Assembly: GCF_002104795.1 (NCBI RefSeq)
Contig: NZ_NCXO01000007.1
Coordinates: forward strand, 1-64,000
Reading direction: 5' to 3'
Length of the DNA stretch: 64,000 nucleotides
DNA from: Mycolicibacillus koreensis
GTDB lineage: Bacteria; Actinomycetota; Actinomycetes; Mycobacteriales; Mycobacteriaceae
The notes below the pieces were generated by a model. It was given only the letters and a program-made list of their open reading frames with translations. It was not told the origin of the DNA and ran no database searches. Positions 9,539 to 18,438 of this stretch are shown piece by piece; the stretch's first letter is position 1; each line of letters opens with the position of its first letter. The position numbers were made by a program, and so were the translations under genes.

Positions 9539-10345
9539 ATGACCGAAGCCGACCGATTGGGCCCCGACAGTCTGTTGTGGCGCTATCTCGGTGACCGCCG
9601 GTACCTTTTCATGCTGCCGCGCTCGGTGTGCCTGTTGATGCTGCACCCGAGCATCGCAGCCGGAATCACCCAACACGCCTTGATGCGTGACCACATCTGG
9701 CTGCACAAAAAACGCACGGTGACCCAGGCCGTCAACATCGCCTACACCCATCACGACATGGCGCCGCTGATCCGTTTCTCCCACGACCACGTCAAAGGGG
9801 ACACCGACCTCGGCACCAAATACCACGCGCTCAGCCCCGACATCTTCCACTTCCAGCACGCCGCCTATGTCGAGACCCTCATCACCATGGTCAACACCTT
9901 CATCCGGCCGCTGGATGCCGCCGAACACGAAGATCTCTACCAGGACTGCTGCTCCTGGTACCGACGCTACGGAATCTCGACACGGCCGATGCCCGGCACC
10001 TGGGGCGACTTCCTCGAGTACTTCGACGAACGCTGCCGCAGTGACCTGTCGGCCGGCCCGCACTTCGAGCGCTACCGCAGTGAGATCTTCGCGCCGTCGG
10101 ACTGGACGATGCGTCATGTGCCGCGCCGGGCGATCCGGGCCATGCAGCACCCGCGGGCCCAGGAGCTCCTGGGACTCGAGGTGAGCGCGGCCGATCGTCG
10201 GTCGCTGCGACGGTTCACCCGTACAGCACGACTGTCGGCGACGCTGCCGCGCCATCACTGGAACGCCAAGGCCCGCACGGTCCTGCGGGCGGGAAACCAT
10301 GGCATACCGGCGCACCACGCTGGAGGTTTGCCCGAGCCACCTTGA
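9539..10345 (+). CDS. Oxygenase MpaB family (DUF2236) protein 2
   Basis: About 268 residues of the same family as its neighbour: DSLLWRYLGDRRYLFMLPRS near the N-terminus, then the family core HFQHAAYVETLITMVNTFI and a conserved PGTWGDFLEYFDE segment. It diverges strongly from the first copy, so the two are more likely partners or specialised paralogues than a recent duplication. ATG 9539 lies 8 bp after the previous stop. No clear SD is visible, so translation may depend on the upstream gene. Confidence 0.75.
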   Translation: MTEADRLGPDSLLWRYLGDRRYLFMLPRSVCLLMLHPSIAAGITQHALMRDHIWLHKKRTVTQAVNIAYTHHDMAPLIRFSHDHVKGDTDLGTKYHALSPDIFHFQHAAYVETLITMVNTFIRPLDAAEHEDLYQDCCSWYRRYGISTRPMPGTWGDFLEYFDERCRSDLSAGPHFERYRSEIFAPSDWTMRHVPRRAIRAMQHPRAQELLGLEVSAADRRSLRRFTRTARLSATLPRHHWNAKARTVLRAGNHGIPAHHAGGLPEPP

Positions 10346-10421
10346 TACGGGTTATGTTTGAAAACGGTCGGGGACTTCGCGAGTTTTCGGCGGTGTACGA
10401 CCCGGCTAAGTGAGGCATTTC

Positions 10422-11720
10422 GTGACGGCACGACAGACACCAGCAGCGACGCGTAGCGTCCGGCGTCGGCCCAAGGACCGGAAAGCACAAATCGCGCGCG
10501 AGGCCGCCGAGGCGTTCAGCGCACTCGGCTACCACGCGGTGAGCGTGGAAGCCATCGCCGCCCGCGTCGGGGTGTCTGCGCCGGCCGTCTATCGGCACTA
10601 CACCAGCAAATACGATCTGTTCCGTGGAGCGGTGCTGGCGCTGAGCCAACAACTCGTCGACGCCACCGCCACCGTCGACGCAGCCGACGAAGATCCGCAC
10701 ACCCGCCTCGAACAGATGGCGCGGGCGACGGTCGACGTCGCGTTACGCAATCGCGCGTCCGGCGGGCTGTATCGGTGGCAGACCCGCTACCTGCAGGATC
10801 CGGACGCGGCCCAATTGACCGCGCAGCTGCGGCTGGTCAACCACCGTATCCAGCGCCCGATCGCCGCGCTGCGGCCGACTTTGACCTCCGCACAGCAGTG
10901 GATGCTGTCGTCAGGGCTGCTCAGCGTGGCCGGCAGCATCGTCGACCACCACCTGCGCGCCCCCGACGACACCATCCGGGCGATCCTGACCGGCGGGATC
11001 AACGCCCTGGTCTCAGCCCCGCTGCCGGATCCCGGCGCCGTGTGGGAGCGTCGCGCGGGCTGGCGCATCTTCGCCGCCGACGCCGGAACTTACGAGGCGC
11101 TGCTGCACGCGGCGATGCGGCTCTTCGCGCACCGCGGCTACGCCGAAACCAGCATGGCGCAGATCGCTGAAGCGGTGGAGCTTCCGGTCTCGGGAATCTA
11201 CCGCTATTTCTCGGGCAAATCGGAGATCCTGGCGACCGCGATGCGTCGCGCCGCCGACCGACTCTCCGCCGAACTCGCCCGAGTTCAGGGCCCGCGCACC
11301 GCGCCACGGGAGACGCTGACACGACTGGTGGATGCCTACGTGACGACCTCGTTCGCCAACCCAGAACTCGCGTCGGTGTATTACAGCGAACGGGTCAGCC
11401 TCACCCCCAACGATCAGATGCTCCTGCGCAGCGTGCAGCGCTCCACTGTCGGCTCTTGGGTGGAGTTACTGATCGCCGCACGACCCGAACTCGACGCGAC
11501 CGCCGCGCGGTTCCTCATCCACGCCGCCATGGTCCTCGTCGTAGATCTCGGCCGACTGGTGCACTACGACCGGATGGCCGAAGGGGACGGCGACTGCGGC
11601 GACCCTCTCAGTTATCCGCAGGCCTGCGTCCAGACGCTGATGGAGGCCGTGCTCTTCGACACCGACGTGGCCGATGCAGCGCCCTCCGGCGCGGGGACCG
11701 GGTCTGCCTCAACGGGCTAG
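10422..11720 (+). CDS. mce3R: Tandem double-TetR regulator, Mce3R-like
   Basis: About 432 residues containing two complete TetR-type HTH units: residues 22-68 (AFSALGYHAVSVEAIAARVG...YRHYTSK) and 224-270 (LFAHRGYAETSMAQIAEAVE...YRYFSGKSE), each followed by a helical ligand domain. This unusual duplicated build is known from mycobacterial Mce3R, which represses the mce3 operon and lipid-metabolism genes. Start GTG 10422 has AGTGAGG six bases upstream. It lies last in the Mce block, on the same strand, so control of this block is a reasonable inference. The symbol is by analogy. Confidence 0.75.
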   Translation: MTARQTPAATRSVRRRPKDRKAQIAREAAEAFSALGYHAVSVEAIAARVGVSAPAVYRHYTSKYDLFRGAVLALSQQLVDATATVDAADEDPHTRLEQMARATVDVALRNRASGGLYRWQTRYLQDPDAAQLTAQLRLVNHRIQRPIAALRPTLTSAQQWMLSSGLLSVAGSIVDHHLRAPDDTIRAILTGGINALVSAPLPDPGAVWERRAGWRIFAADAGTYEALLHAAMRLFAHRGYAETSMAQIAEAVELPVSGIYRYFSGKSEILATAMRRAADRLSAELARVQGPRTAPRETLTRLVDAYVTTSFANPELASVYYSERVSLTPNDQMLLRSVQRSTVGSWVELLIAARPELDATAARFLIHAAMVLVVDLGRLVHYDRMAEGDGDCGDPLSYPQACVQTLMEAVLFDTDVADAAPSGAGTGSASTG

Positions 11721-11731
11721 CGCGGACAGGA

Positions 11732-11765
11732 AAATGGCCCCCGGGTGATCACCTGGGGGCCATTT
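11732..11765. terminator. Palindromic bidirectional terminator
   Basis: Near-perfect inverted repeat with arms AAATGGCCCCC and GGGGGCCATTT around a GGTGATCACC palindrome. The outer A/T bases provide a T-tract on either strand. It lies between the Mce3R-like gene (+) and the tRNA gene (-), whose 3' ends face each other, so it can serve both. Confidence 0.8.
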
Positions 11766-11772
11766 CCACTAG

Positions 11773-11846
11773 TAGCGGGGACAGGATTCGAACCTGCGAC
11801 CTCTGGGTTATGAGCCCAGCGAGCTACCGAGCTGCTCCACCCCGCG
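11773..11846 (-). tRNA. Initiator tRNA-Met (CAT anticodon)
   Basis: The reverse strand folds as a 74-nt tRNA with anticodon CAT. Initiator features are visible: the anticodon stem ends in three G-C pairs (CTGGG/CCCAG) and the first acceptor pair is mismatched (C1 with T72). The T arm GGTTCGAATCC is canonical. CCA is not encoded; CTA follows A73. The gene's 3' end faces the terminator and the Mce block. Confidence 0.95.
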
Positions 11847-11858
11847 TCGGGCATCCAT

Positions 11859-11888
11859 AGGCTACCGAACCGGTGCCGACACCACCAA
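11859..11888 (-). promoter_or_regulatory. Putative promoter of the initiator tRNA
   Basis: On the - strand there is a -35-like TTGGTG (11883-11888), an 18-base spacer and a -10-like TAGCCT (11859-11864), about 12 bases ahead of the mature tRNA 5' end. The geometry fits a SigA promoter; by sequence only. Confidence 0.5.
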
Positions 11889-11935
11889 ATCGCGCTGCGA
11901 CCAGCGCTGTGGCCGTGTGGATACCGGCCATCCGC

Positions 11936-14905
11936 CTACTTGGTGTCCTCGAACTTGGTCATCGCGTCGTCGAGGCGCTGCAGCGCCTCCCCGTACCCGG
12001 CGAAGTCACCCTTGGTCTGTGCCTCGCGGACCGCGTCGATGGCCTTGTCGATCTCGCGCAGCGCCGCGGCCTTCTCCGCCGACAGCCCCGGGGTGGCCTC
12101 GGGCACCTCGGCGGCCGGCACCGACTCCGAGGGCTCTTCGCCGGGGCCGCTCTGCGGCGGGCTGGGCGGCGCGCCGGCGTCCGTCGGGGCGATGCCGGTG
12201 GCGGTGGCGTCAGCGCCCTTGCCGAACAGCTCGGTCAGCGCGTCACGCACCGTCGGTCCGTAGCCGATCTTGTCGTTGTACATCATCGCCACCCGGATCA
12301 ACCGCGGATACGACGACGCCGCATCGGAGGATCCCGGTGAGGCATAGACCGGTTCGACGTAGAGCAACCCGCCGTCGGCCAGCGGCAGGGTCAGCAGGTT
12401 GCCCCACCGGATCCGGTTCTGGTTGTCCCGGCCGATCACACCGAGGTCCTGGCTGACCGCGGTGTCGGTGGTGATCGCGTTGTTGGCCAGCTTCGGCCCG
12501 TTGACCTGACCCGGGATGGTCAACACGGTCAGTTTGCCGTAGGTGTCGGGGTCCGAACTCGCCGAGATGTAGGCGGCCAGGTAGTCGCGTTTGAACCGGT
12601 TCATCGCGCTGGTCAACTGGAACGACGCCGCACCGTTCTTCTTGGCAAGGTCTTTGGCGACGATGTAGTAGGGCGGCTGGAAGCTGCTCGCGGTCGGGTT
12701 GGGGTCCAGCGGCACATCCCAGAAGTCGGACGTGGAGAAGAACGTCACCGGATCGTTGACGTGGTATTTGGCCAGCAGCATCCGCTGGACCTTGAACAGG
12801 TCCTCCGGGTAGCGCAGGTGCTCCGCGAGCTGCGGGCTGATCTCACTCTTGGGCTTGACCGTGCCGGGGAACACCTGCATCCACGACTTCAGCACCGGGT
12901 CGTCCTCGTCCTGGGCATAGAGGGTCACGGTGCCGTCGTAGGCGTCGACGGTGGCCTTGACCGAGTTGCGGATGTAGGAGACCTGTTTGTCCAGCGCCAG
13001 CCGGTTGAACGCCACCTCGGTGGAGTCCGCGGTCGCCGAGGACAGGGTGGTCAGCTCCGAGTACGGGTAGTTGTCCAACGTGGTGTAGCCGTCGACGATC
13101 CACACCATGCGCTTGTCGACGATCGCCGGGTACACCGTGGAGTCGGTGGTCAGCCACGGCGCCACCGACTCGACCCGCTTCGCCGGGTCCCGGTTGAACA
13201 GCAGTTTGCTCTGTGGACCGATCACCGAGGAGAACAAGAAGTTGCGTTCGGCGAATTTTGCGGCGAACACGCTGCGCGCCAACCAGTTACCGATCGGCAC
13301 CCCGCCACTTCCGGCGTAGGTGTAGTTCTTGGTCTCGGTGTTGGTCTCGTAGTCGTATTCCCTATCGGGCCCGTTGCTGCCGACGATGGCGTAGTCGGCC
13401 GGGGTGTCGGCGATCACCGGGCCGTAGTAGATGCGCGGTTGGTCCAGCTGGGCGGGCCCGTCGGAGACCACGGAGCCGTTGGCGCCGACCACGTTGGCCA
13501 GGAATTCGGGGTAACCGCCGTTTTGGTTGGGGTCGTTGGCGATTCCACGCACCGTGTTCGCCGGTGAGGCGATGAACCCGTTGCCGTGGGTGTAGACGCT
13601 GTGCCGGTTGATCCAGTCGCGCTGGTTGTCGATGAGTCGATCGGGGTTGAGTTCGCGAGCGGCGACGACATAGTCGCGCAGGTGCCCGTCCTTGTCGTGG
13701 TAGCGGTCGATGGCCAGCTGATCGGAGAAGTAGTAGAAGTTCTTGCCCTGCTGGAACTGGGTGAACGCCGGGGAGACGATGGTCGGATCCAGCAGCCGGA
13801 TATTCGAGGTGGTGGCCTGATCGGCGGCGACCTGTTTGGCCGTCGCCGGGGCGTTACCCGGGTAATCCTCGTAGGTGACCACGTCGCTGGTGAGGCCGTA
13901 GGCGTTGCGGGTCGCCGCGATGCTTCGGCTGATGTATTCGCTCTCCTTCTGCGCCGCATTGGGTTTGACACTGATCTGTTCGACCAACATCGGCCAGACC
14001 GCGCCGACGATCAGTGACGACAACAGCAGCAGAACAAGCCCGATCGCCGGGATACGCAGATCACGCAACACGATCGCGGAGAACACCGCCGCCGCACAGA
14101 TCACCGCGATCGCCAACAGGATCAACTTCGCCGGCAGCACCGCGTTGATGTCGGTGTAGCCGGCACCGGTGAACGGTTTGCCCGCTCGCGAATGTGACAA
14201 CAGCTCGTAGCGGTCCAGCCAGTAGGCGAACGCCTTGAGCAGCACCAGCACCCCGACCAGGCTGACCAGCTGGATGCGGGCGGGCCGACTCAGCGCCCCG
14301 GCCCGGCCGGTCAGACGCACTCCGCCGAACACGTAGTGGGCGGCCAGATTGGCCAGAAACGCCAGGAATACCGCCACCAGCACGAAGCTGAGCACCAGCC
14401 GGTAGAACGGCAGTGAGAACGCGTAGAACCCGAGGTCCTTGCCGAACTCCGGGTCGGCGATGCCGAAGCTGTGGCCGTGCAGGAACAGTTGCACCACGGC
14501 CCAGTAGCTCTGTCCGATCGCCCCGGCGAGCAGCCCCACGAACGCCGGCACGCCGATACCGATCAGGTGCAGCCGTGACATCACGATGGTGCGGTAGCGC
14601 TCCACGGGGTCGTCGGGGCCGTTGCTGGGCACGAAGACCGGTCGGCTGCGGTAGGCCAACACCAGCCCCGCGTAGATGATCCCGGCCACCAGCAGCGCCA
14701 CCGCCAAAAACACCACCAGGCGGGTCACCAGCACGGTGGTGAACACCGATCGGTAGCCCAGTTCTCCAAACCACAACCAGTCGACGTACCCGTCGATCAA
14801 CCGCGGTCCGATCAGCAGCAGTGCGACCACCACCAGCCCGATCGCGATCAACACCCGGCTGCGCCTGTTCAGCTTCGGCATTCTCGCCGCGGGCCGCATA
14901 CCCAC
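11936..14905 (-). CDS. UPF0182 family large membrane protein
   Basis: 989 residues. The N-terminal third holds about seven transmembrane helices (first near residues 18-37). A large extracytoplasmic domain follows with conserved phrases such as [32 protein letters not shown] and [23 protein letters not shown]. The C-terminus is acidic and Pro/Ser-rich, then helical ([18 protein letters not shown]). This is the mycobacterial Rv3193c-type protein; its function is unknown. Start GTG 14905 gives [12 protein letters not shown], matching the usual N-terminus of the family as I recall it. It lies immediately downstream of the Lon-like protease on the same strand. Confidence 0.9.
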   Translation of the reverse strand: MGMRPAARMPKLNRRSRVLIAIGLVVVALLLIGPRLIDGYVDWLWFGELGYRSVFTTVLVTRLVVFLAVALLVAGIIYAGLVLAYRSRPVFVPSNGPDDPVERYRTIVMSRLHLIGIGVPAFVGLLAGAIGQSYWAVVQLFLHGHSFGIADPEFGKDLGFYAFSLPFYRLVLSFVLVAVFLAFLANLAAHYVFGGVRLTGRAGALSRPARIQLVSLVGVLVLLKAFAYWLDRYELLSHSRAGKPFTGAGYTDINAVLPAKLILLAIAVICAAAVFSAIVLRDLRIPAIGLVLLLLSSLIVGAVWPMLVEQISVKPNAAQKESEYISRSIAATRNAYGLTSDVVTYEDYPGNAPATAKQVAADQATTSNIRLLDPTIVSPAFTQFQQGKNFYYFSDQLAIDRYHDKDGHLRDYVVAARELNPDRLIDNQRDWINRHSVYTHGNGFIASPANTVRGIANDPNQNGGYPEFLANVVGANGSVVSDGPAQLDQPRIYYGPVIADTPADYAIVGSNGPDREYDYETNTETKNYTYAGSGGVPIGNWLARSVFAAKFAERNFLFSSVIGPQSKLLFNRDPAKRVESVAPWLTTDSTVYPAIVDKRMVWIVDGYTTLDNYPYSELTTLSSATADSTEVAFNRLALDKQVSYIRNSVKATVDAYDGTVTLYAQDEDDPVLKSWMQVFPGTVKPKSEISPQLAEHLRYPEDLFKVQRMLLAKYHVNDPVTFFSTSDFWDVPLDPNPTASSFQPPYYIVAKDLAKKNGAASFQLTSAMNRFKRDYLAAYISASSDPDTYGKLTVLTIPGQVNGPKLANNAITTDTAVSQDLGVIGRDNQNRIRWGNLLTLPLADGGLLYVEPVYASPGSSDAASSYPRLIRVAMMYNDKIGYGPTVRDALTELFGKGADATATGIAPTDAGAPPSPPQSGPGEEPSESVPAAEVPEATPGLSAEKAAALREIDKAIDAVREAQTKGDFAGYGEALQRLDDAMTKFEDTK

Positions 14906-14979
14906 GTTGCTACGCTCCCTGCTCGTTTAACGGATCGTCACAACTGTACGCATCGCGGTGGGCGGCGGCGCGGCGGCGA

Positions 14980-15999
14980 CTAACACAACGGTGGTTCACC
15001 GCCGTCGCGCAACACGTGCAGGGCCTCGACGGTCTGGTCGAGGGTCTCGACTTTGACCAACGTCAACCCGTGCGGTTCCGAGCGCGCCTCGTAGCAGTTG
15101 TCGACCGGCACCAGGAACACTTTGGCGCCGGCCTCACGCGCCGCGAGCATCTTGTGGGTGATCCCACCGATCGGCCCGATCTCCCCGTCGGCGTCGATGG
15201 TGCCGGTGCCGGCGATGAATTTCTGGCCCGCCAGCCGACCGTCGGTGAGCTTGTCGATCACCGCGAGACTGAACATCAGACCCGCCGACGGCCCACCGAT
15301 GTTGGCCAGGTGGAAATCGACGACGAACGGTGCCCACGGCGCATCCTGCACCAGCACGCCCAGCGCCCCCGAGTCGCGTTCGGGGTGCTCGCCGAGGGTG
15401 ATCCGCGCGATCCCCGGCGGGGCCTGTTTGCGGCGGTAGTCGACGACGATTTCCTGGCCGGGGCGGGTCTTGTCCATGAACGCGCTGAACGCGGCGACAT
15501 CGGCGACCATCACCCCGTTGACCGCGTCGATGGCGTCGCCGGCCTGCAGCTGTCCCGCCGACGGGCCGGGGTCGTTGACCGCGGCGACGGTGACCGCCGC
15601 CGGATAGTCCAGATGCGCCAGGGCGGCGTATTCGGCGCTGGCCTCGGATCGTTTGAAGTCCGCGCTGTTCTCGTCGTCGATCTCTTCGCGGGACTTCCCC
15701 GGCGGGTAGTAGAGGTCGCGGGGCATCAGCTGCTGGCGCCCGGAGACCCACAGCGCCAACGCCTCCCCCAGCGTCAACCCGTCCCGCTGGGCGACGGTGG
15801 TCATGTTCAGGTGCCCGGTGGTCGGATGGGTCTCGGCCCCGATGACCTGCACGACCTGCTTGCCGTCGACGTGCCCGAGGGTGTCGTAGGTCGGTCCGGG
15901 CCCCAGCGCCACGAACGGAACCGTCACCACCGCGAGCAAAACACCGAAGACCACAACCGGGACCAGCGCCACCATCAGCGTCAGAATCCGCCTGTTCAC
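14980..15999 (-). CDS. PDZ domain Lon-like serine protease (YlbL/Rv3194c type)
   Basis: 339 residues: an N-terminal membrane anchor (about 8-33), a PDZ domain (about 130-205, DPGPSAGQLQAGDAIDAVNG) and a C-terminal Lon-type protease domain. The Ser-Lys dyad is visible as Ser238 in GGPSAGL and Lys283 in GGITHKML. It should be a membrane-anchored, ATP-independent protease facing the periplasm. Start is GTG 15999, with TAGGGT seven bases upstream, suggesting a short or absent leader. It is divergent from the metalloprotease-like gene at 16095. Confidence 0.9.
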   Translation of the reverse strand: MNRRILTLMVALVPVVVFGVLLAVVTVPFVALGPGPTYDTLGHVDGKQVVQVIGAETHPTTGHLNMTTVAQRDGLTLGEALALWVSGRQQLMPRDLYYPPGKSREEIDDENSADFKRSEASAEYAALAHLDYPAAVTVAAVNDPGPSAGQLQAGDAIDAVNGVMVADVAAFSAFMDKTRPGQEIVVDYRRKQAPPGIARITLGEHPERDSGALGVLVQDAPWAPFVVDFHLANIGGPSAGLMFSLAVIDKLTDGRLAGQKFIAGTGTIDADGEIGPIGGITHKMLAAREAGAKVFLVPVDNCYEARSEPHGLTLVKVETLDQTVEALHVLRDGGEPPLC

Positions 16000-16082
16000 G
16001 CCGCTTACCCTAAACGCAGCGGGGGTGGGGGCCGTTCACTCAGGGCGCAGCGCGCCCCGCGCGCCGGGTCGACACGGGTCGG

Positions 16083-16088
16083 TACCGT
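16083..16088 (+). promoter_or_regulatory. -10 element of a leaderless promoter
   Basis: TACCGT followed by exactly six bases and then ATG 16095, so transcription is predicted to start at the A of the start codon. No SD is present. Confidence 0.6.
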
Positions 16089-16094
16089 TGGGGT

Positions 16095-17492
16095 ATGGCT
16101 GACCTGCCTTTCGGCTTTTCCTCCTCCGGCGAGGACCCCGACCGTGACCGTGACAAGGGTGATCGCGGCGGCAATTCGGGGTCCGGTTCGTCAGATCCGT
16201 TCGGCCTCGGGGGTGATTTCACCGAGTTCAACGTCGGCGACCTGGGCCAGATATTCACCCGGCTGGGCCAGATGTTCTCCGGTGCCGGCCCGGCGATGAC
16301 CGGCGGCGGTGCCGGCCCGGTCAACTACGAGCTGGCCCGCAAGTTGGCCGCCGACTCGATCGGGTTCGTCGCCCCGGTGTCCGCGGCCACCACCGCGGCG
16401 GTCACCGATGCGGTGCATCTGGCCGAGACCTGGCTCGACGGCGCCACCTCCCTGCCCGCCGGCACCACCCGCACCGCGGCGTGGACGGCCACCGACTGGC
16501 TCGACAACACACTGGCCACCTGGCGGCGTCTGTGTGACCCGATGGCCGAGCAGATCTCCACGGTCTGGGCCTCGGCCCTGCCCGAGGAGGCCAAGACCAT
16601 GGCCGGTCCGCTGCTGTCGATGATGTCGCAGATGGGCGGGATGGCGTTCGGTTCCCAGCTCGGCCAGGCCCTGGGCCGGCTGTCACGGGAAGTGCTGACC
16701 TCCACCGACATCGGGCTGCCGCTGGGCCCCAAGGGGGTGGCCGCACTGCTGCCGGAGGCGATCGAGGCGCTGTCGGAGGGCCTGGAGCAGCCCCGCGGGG
16801 AGATCATGACGTTCCTCGCGGCCCGTGAAGCCGCCCACCACCGGTTGTTCTCCCATGTGCCGTGGCTCTCCAGCCAACTGCTCAGCTCGGTGGAGGCCTA
16901 TGCGCGGGGCATGAAGATCGACATGACCGGCATCGAGGAGATGGCCCAGGGGCTCAACCCGGCGATGCTGACCGACCCGGAGGCGCTGGAGCGGCTGCTC
17001 ACCGAGGGGATGTTCGAACCGAAGGCCACCCCGGAGCAGACCCAGGCCCTCGAGCGACTGGAGACCCTGCTGGCGTTGATCGAGGGCTGGGTGCAAACGG
17101 TGGTCACCGACGCTCTCGGCGAACGCCTTCCGGCCACTGCCGCGCTCAGCGAGACGCTGCGGCGCCGCCGCGCCACCGGCGGTCCCGCCGAACAGACCTT
17201 CGCCACCCTGGTCGGGTTGGAGCTGCGGCCCCGCAAGCTGCGCGAGGCCGCCGACCTGTGGGCGCGGCTGACCGCCGCCGTCGGTGTCGACGCCCGCGAC
17301 GGCATCTGGCAGCACCCCGACCTGCTTCCCGACGCCGCCGATCTCGACGAACCGGCCGGGTTCATCGACTCCGTCCTCGGTGGGGACACCAGCGGCATCG
17401 ACGAGGCGATCGCAGAGTTCGAGAAGGACGCGGCGTTCGAGAAGGACCAGCGCCGCGACGACGGGCCGACCGAACCGCCTGTGGATCGCTGA
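16095..17492 (+). CDS. Zinc-dependent metalloprotease-like protein (DUF2342/Rv3195 type)
   Basis: 465 residues. A low-complexity Asp/Arg/Ser/Gly N-terminus (about 50 residues) is followed by a helical domain characteristic of the actinobacterial DUF2342 family, annotated as zinc-dependent metalloproteases. The conserved segment REAAHHRLFSHVPWL at residues 244-258 supplies Glu and His pairs that could bind metal, although it is not a standard HExxH. A charged tail ends the protein. It is the first gene of a three-gene + strand set with an E1-like protein and an ABC1 kinase. Proteolytic activity is family annotation, not shown here. Confidence 0.8.
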   Translation: MADLPFGFSSSGEDPDRDRDKGDRGGNSGSGSSDPFGLGGDFTEFNVGDLGQIFTRLGQMFSGAGPAMTGGGAGPVNYELARKLAADSIGFVAPVSAATTAAVTDAVHLAETWLDGATSLPAGTTRTAAWTATDWLDNTLATWRRLCDPMAEQISTVWASALPEEAKTMAGPLLSMMSQMGGMAFGSQLGQALGRLSREVLTSTDIGLPLGPKGVAALLPEAIEALSEGLEQPRGEIMTFLAAREAAHHRLFSHVPWLSSQLLSSVEAYARGMKIDMTGIEEMAQGLNPAMLTDPEALERLLTEGMFEPKATPEQTQALERLETLLALIEGWVQTVVTDALGERLPATAALSETLRRRRATGGPAEQTFATLVGLELRPRKLREAADLWARLTAAVGVDARDGIWQHPDLLPDAADLDEPAGFIDSVLGGDTSGIDEAIAEFEKDAAFEKDQRRDDGPTEPPVDR

Positions 17493-17528
17493 ACACGCCG
17501 CGGCGCCGATCGTGGCAGGGTCACGATC

Positions 17529-18431
17529 ATGGCCCGTTGGTATGTGCTCAACCCGGCGATGCCGGTGCTGCTGCGCCCCGACGACACCGTGCAATTGGGC
17601 TGGGACCCGCGCCGGGCGGTGCGGATCACCCCACCCCCCGATATGAGTGCGGCGGCGCTGGCGTCGCTGCTGCGATCGATGCAGGCACGGATGAGCGCGG
17701 TCGCGGTGCACCGGCGGGCCCGCGCCGACGGCCTGGTGGAGCCCGCGGCGCTCACCGAGCTGCTCACCGACCTGGTCACCGCCGGGCTGGCGCGCGTGGA
17801 GACATCGCCACGGTCCTCGCCGTCCCGGTGCCCGTCGATCCGGGTGCACGGGCGGGGCCCGCTGTCGGATCTGCTGGCGTCGTCGCTGCGCGGCTGCGAC
17901 GCCCACGTCGAGCACAGCCACCAACCGCACGCCCGGGTCGCCGGGGCCGACCTGGTGGTCCTCGCCGACACCCTGGTGGTCGACCCGCGGTTGCTGCGCG
18001 CGTTACACGCCGCGCGGGTGGCGCACCTGGCGGTGCGGGTGCGCGACGGCGTCGGGCTGATCGGCCCGCTGGTGATCCCCGGCGTCACCCACTGCCTGAC
18101 CTGCGCCGATCTGCACCGTGGCGATCGGGACCCGGCCTGGCCGGCCCTGGCCGCACAGCTGCGCGAGACCGTCGGCTCCGCGGACCCGGCCACGGTGCTG
18201 GCCACGGGGGCACTGGCGCTGGCCGAGGTGAACCGGGTGGTGGCCGCGGTGCGCGGCACGGCGATCGACCCCGCCCCGCCGCCGACGTGGAACGCCACCG
18301 TGGAGTTCGACGTGGCCGCCGGGACGCTGCTCACCCGACGCTGGCAACGCCACCCCCGGTGCCGGTGCTGGCCGGGCGTCGCCGGCGTTGTTGCACCATC
18401 GGTGCGCACATCCGTCGCCCATGGGGGATGA
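17529..18431 (+). CDS. E1-like / TOMM cyclodehydratase-type protein (Rv3196 type)
   Basis: 300 residues. The C-terminal half carries THCLTCADLHRGDRDPAWP (residues 187-205), typical of the ThiF/E1-like leader-peptide-binding partners of YcaO cyclodehydratases. Cys189/Cys192 together with Cys278/Cys280 (CRC) form the CxxC...CxC zinc tetrad of that family. The N-terminal domain (about 1-95) fits a small winged-helix leader-binding fold. No YcaO gene or obvious precursor peptide is adjacent, so it is an orphan. It lies between the metalloprotease-like gene (36 bp gap) and the ABC1 kinase (7 bp gap). Confidence 0.7.
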   Translation: MARWYVLNPAMPVLLRPDDTVQLGWDPRRAVRITPPPDMSAAALASLLRSMQARMSAVAVHRRARADGLVEPAALTELLTDLVTAGLARVETSPRSSPSRCPSIRVHGRGPLSDLLASSLRGCDAHVEHSHQPHARVAGADLVVLADTLVVDPRLLRALHAARVAHLAVRVRDGVGLIGPLVIPGVTHCLTCADLHRGDRDPAWPALAAQLRETVGSADPATVLATGALALAEVNRVVAAVRGTAIDPAPPPTWNATVEFDVAAGTLLTRRWQRHPRCRCWPGVAGVVAPSVRTSVAHGG

Positions 18432-18438
18432 TGGTGAG

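Noticed and set aside
11773..11846. tRNA considered as an active attachment site
   Set aside because: No second copy of its 3' end and no integrase were seen in the window, so only the boundary observation is reported.
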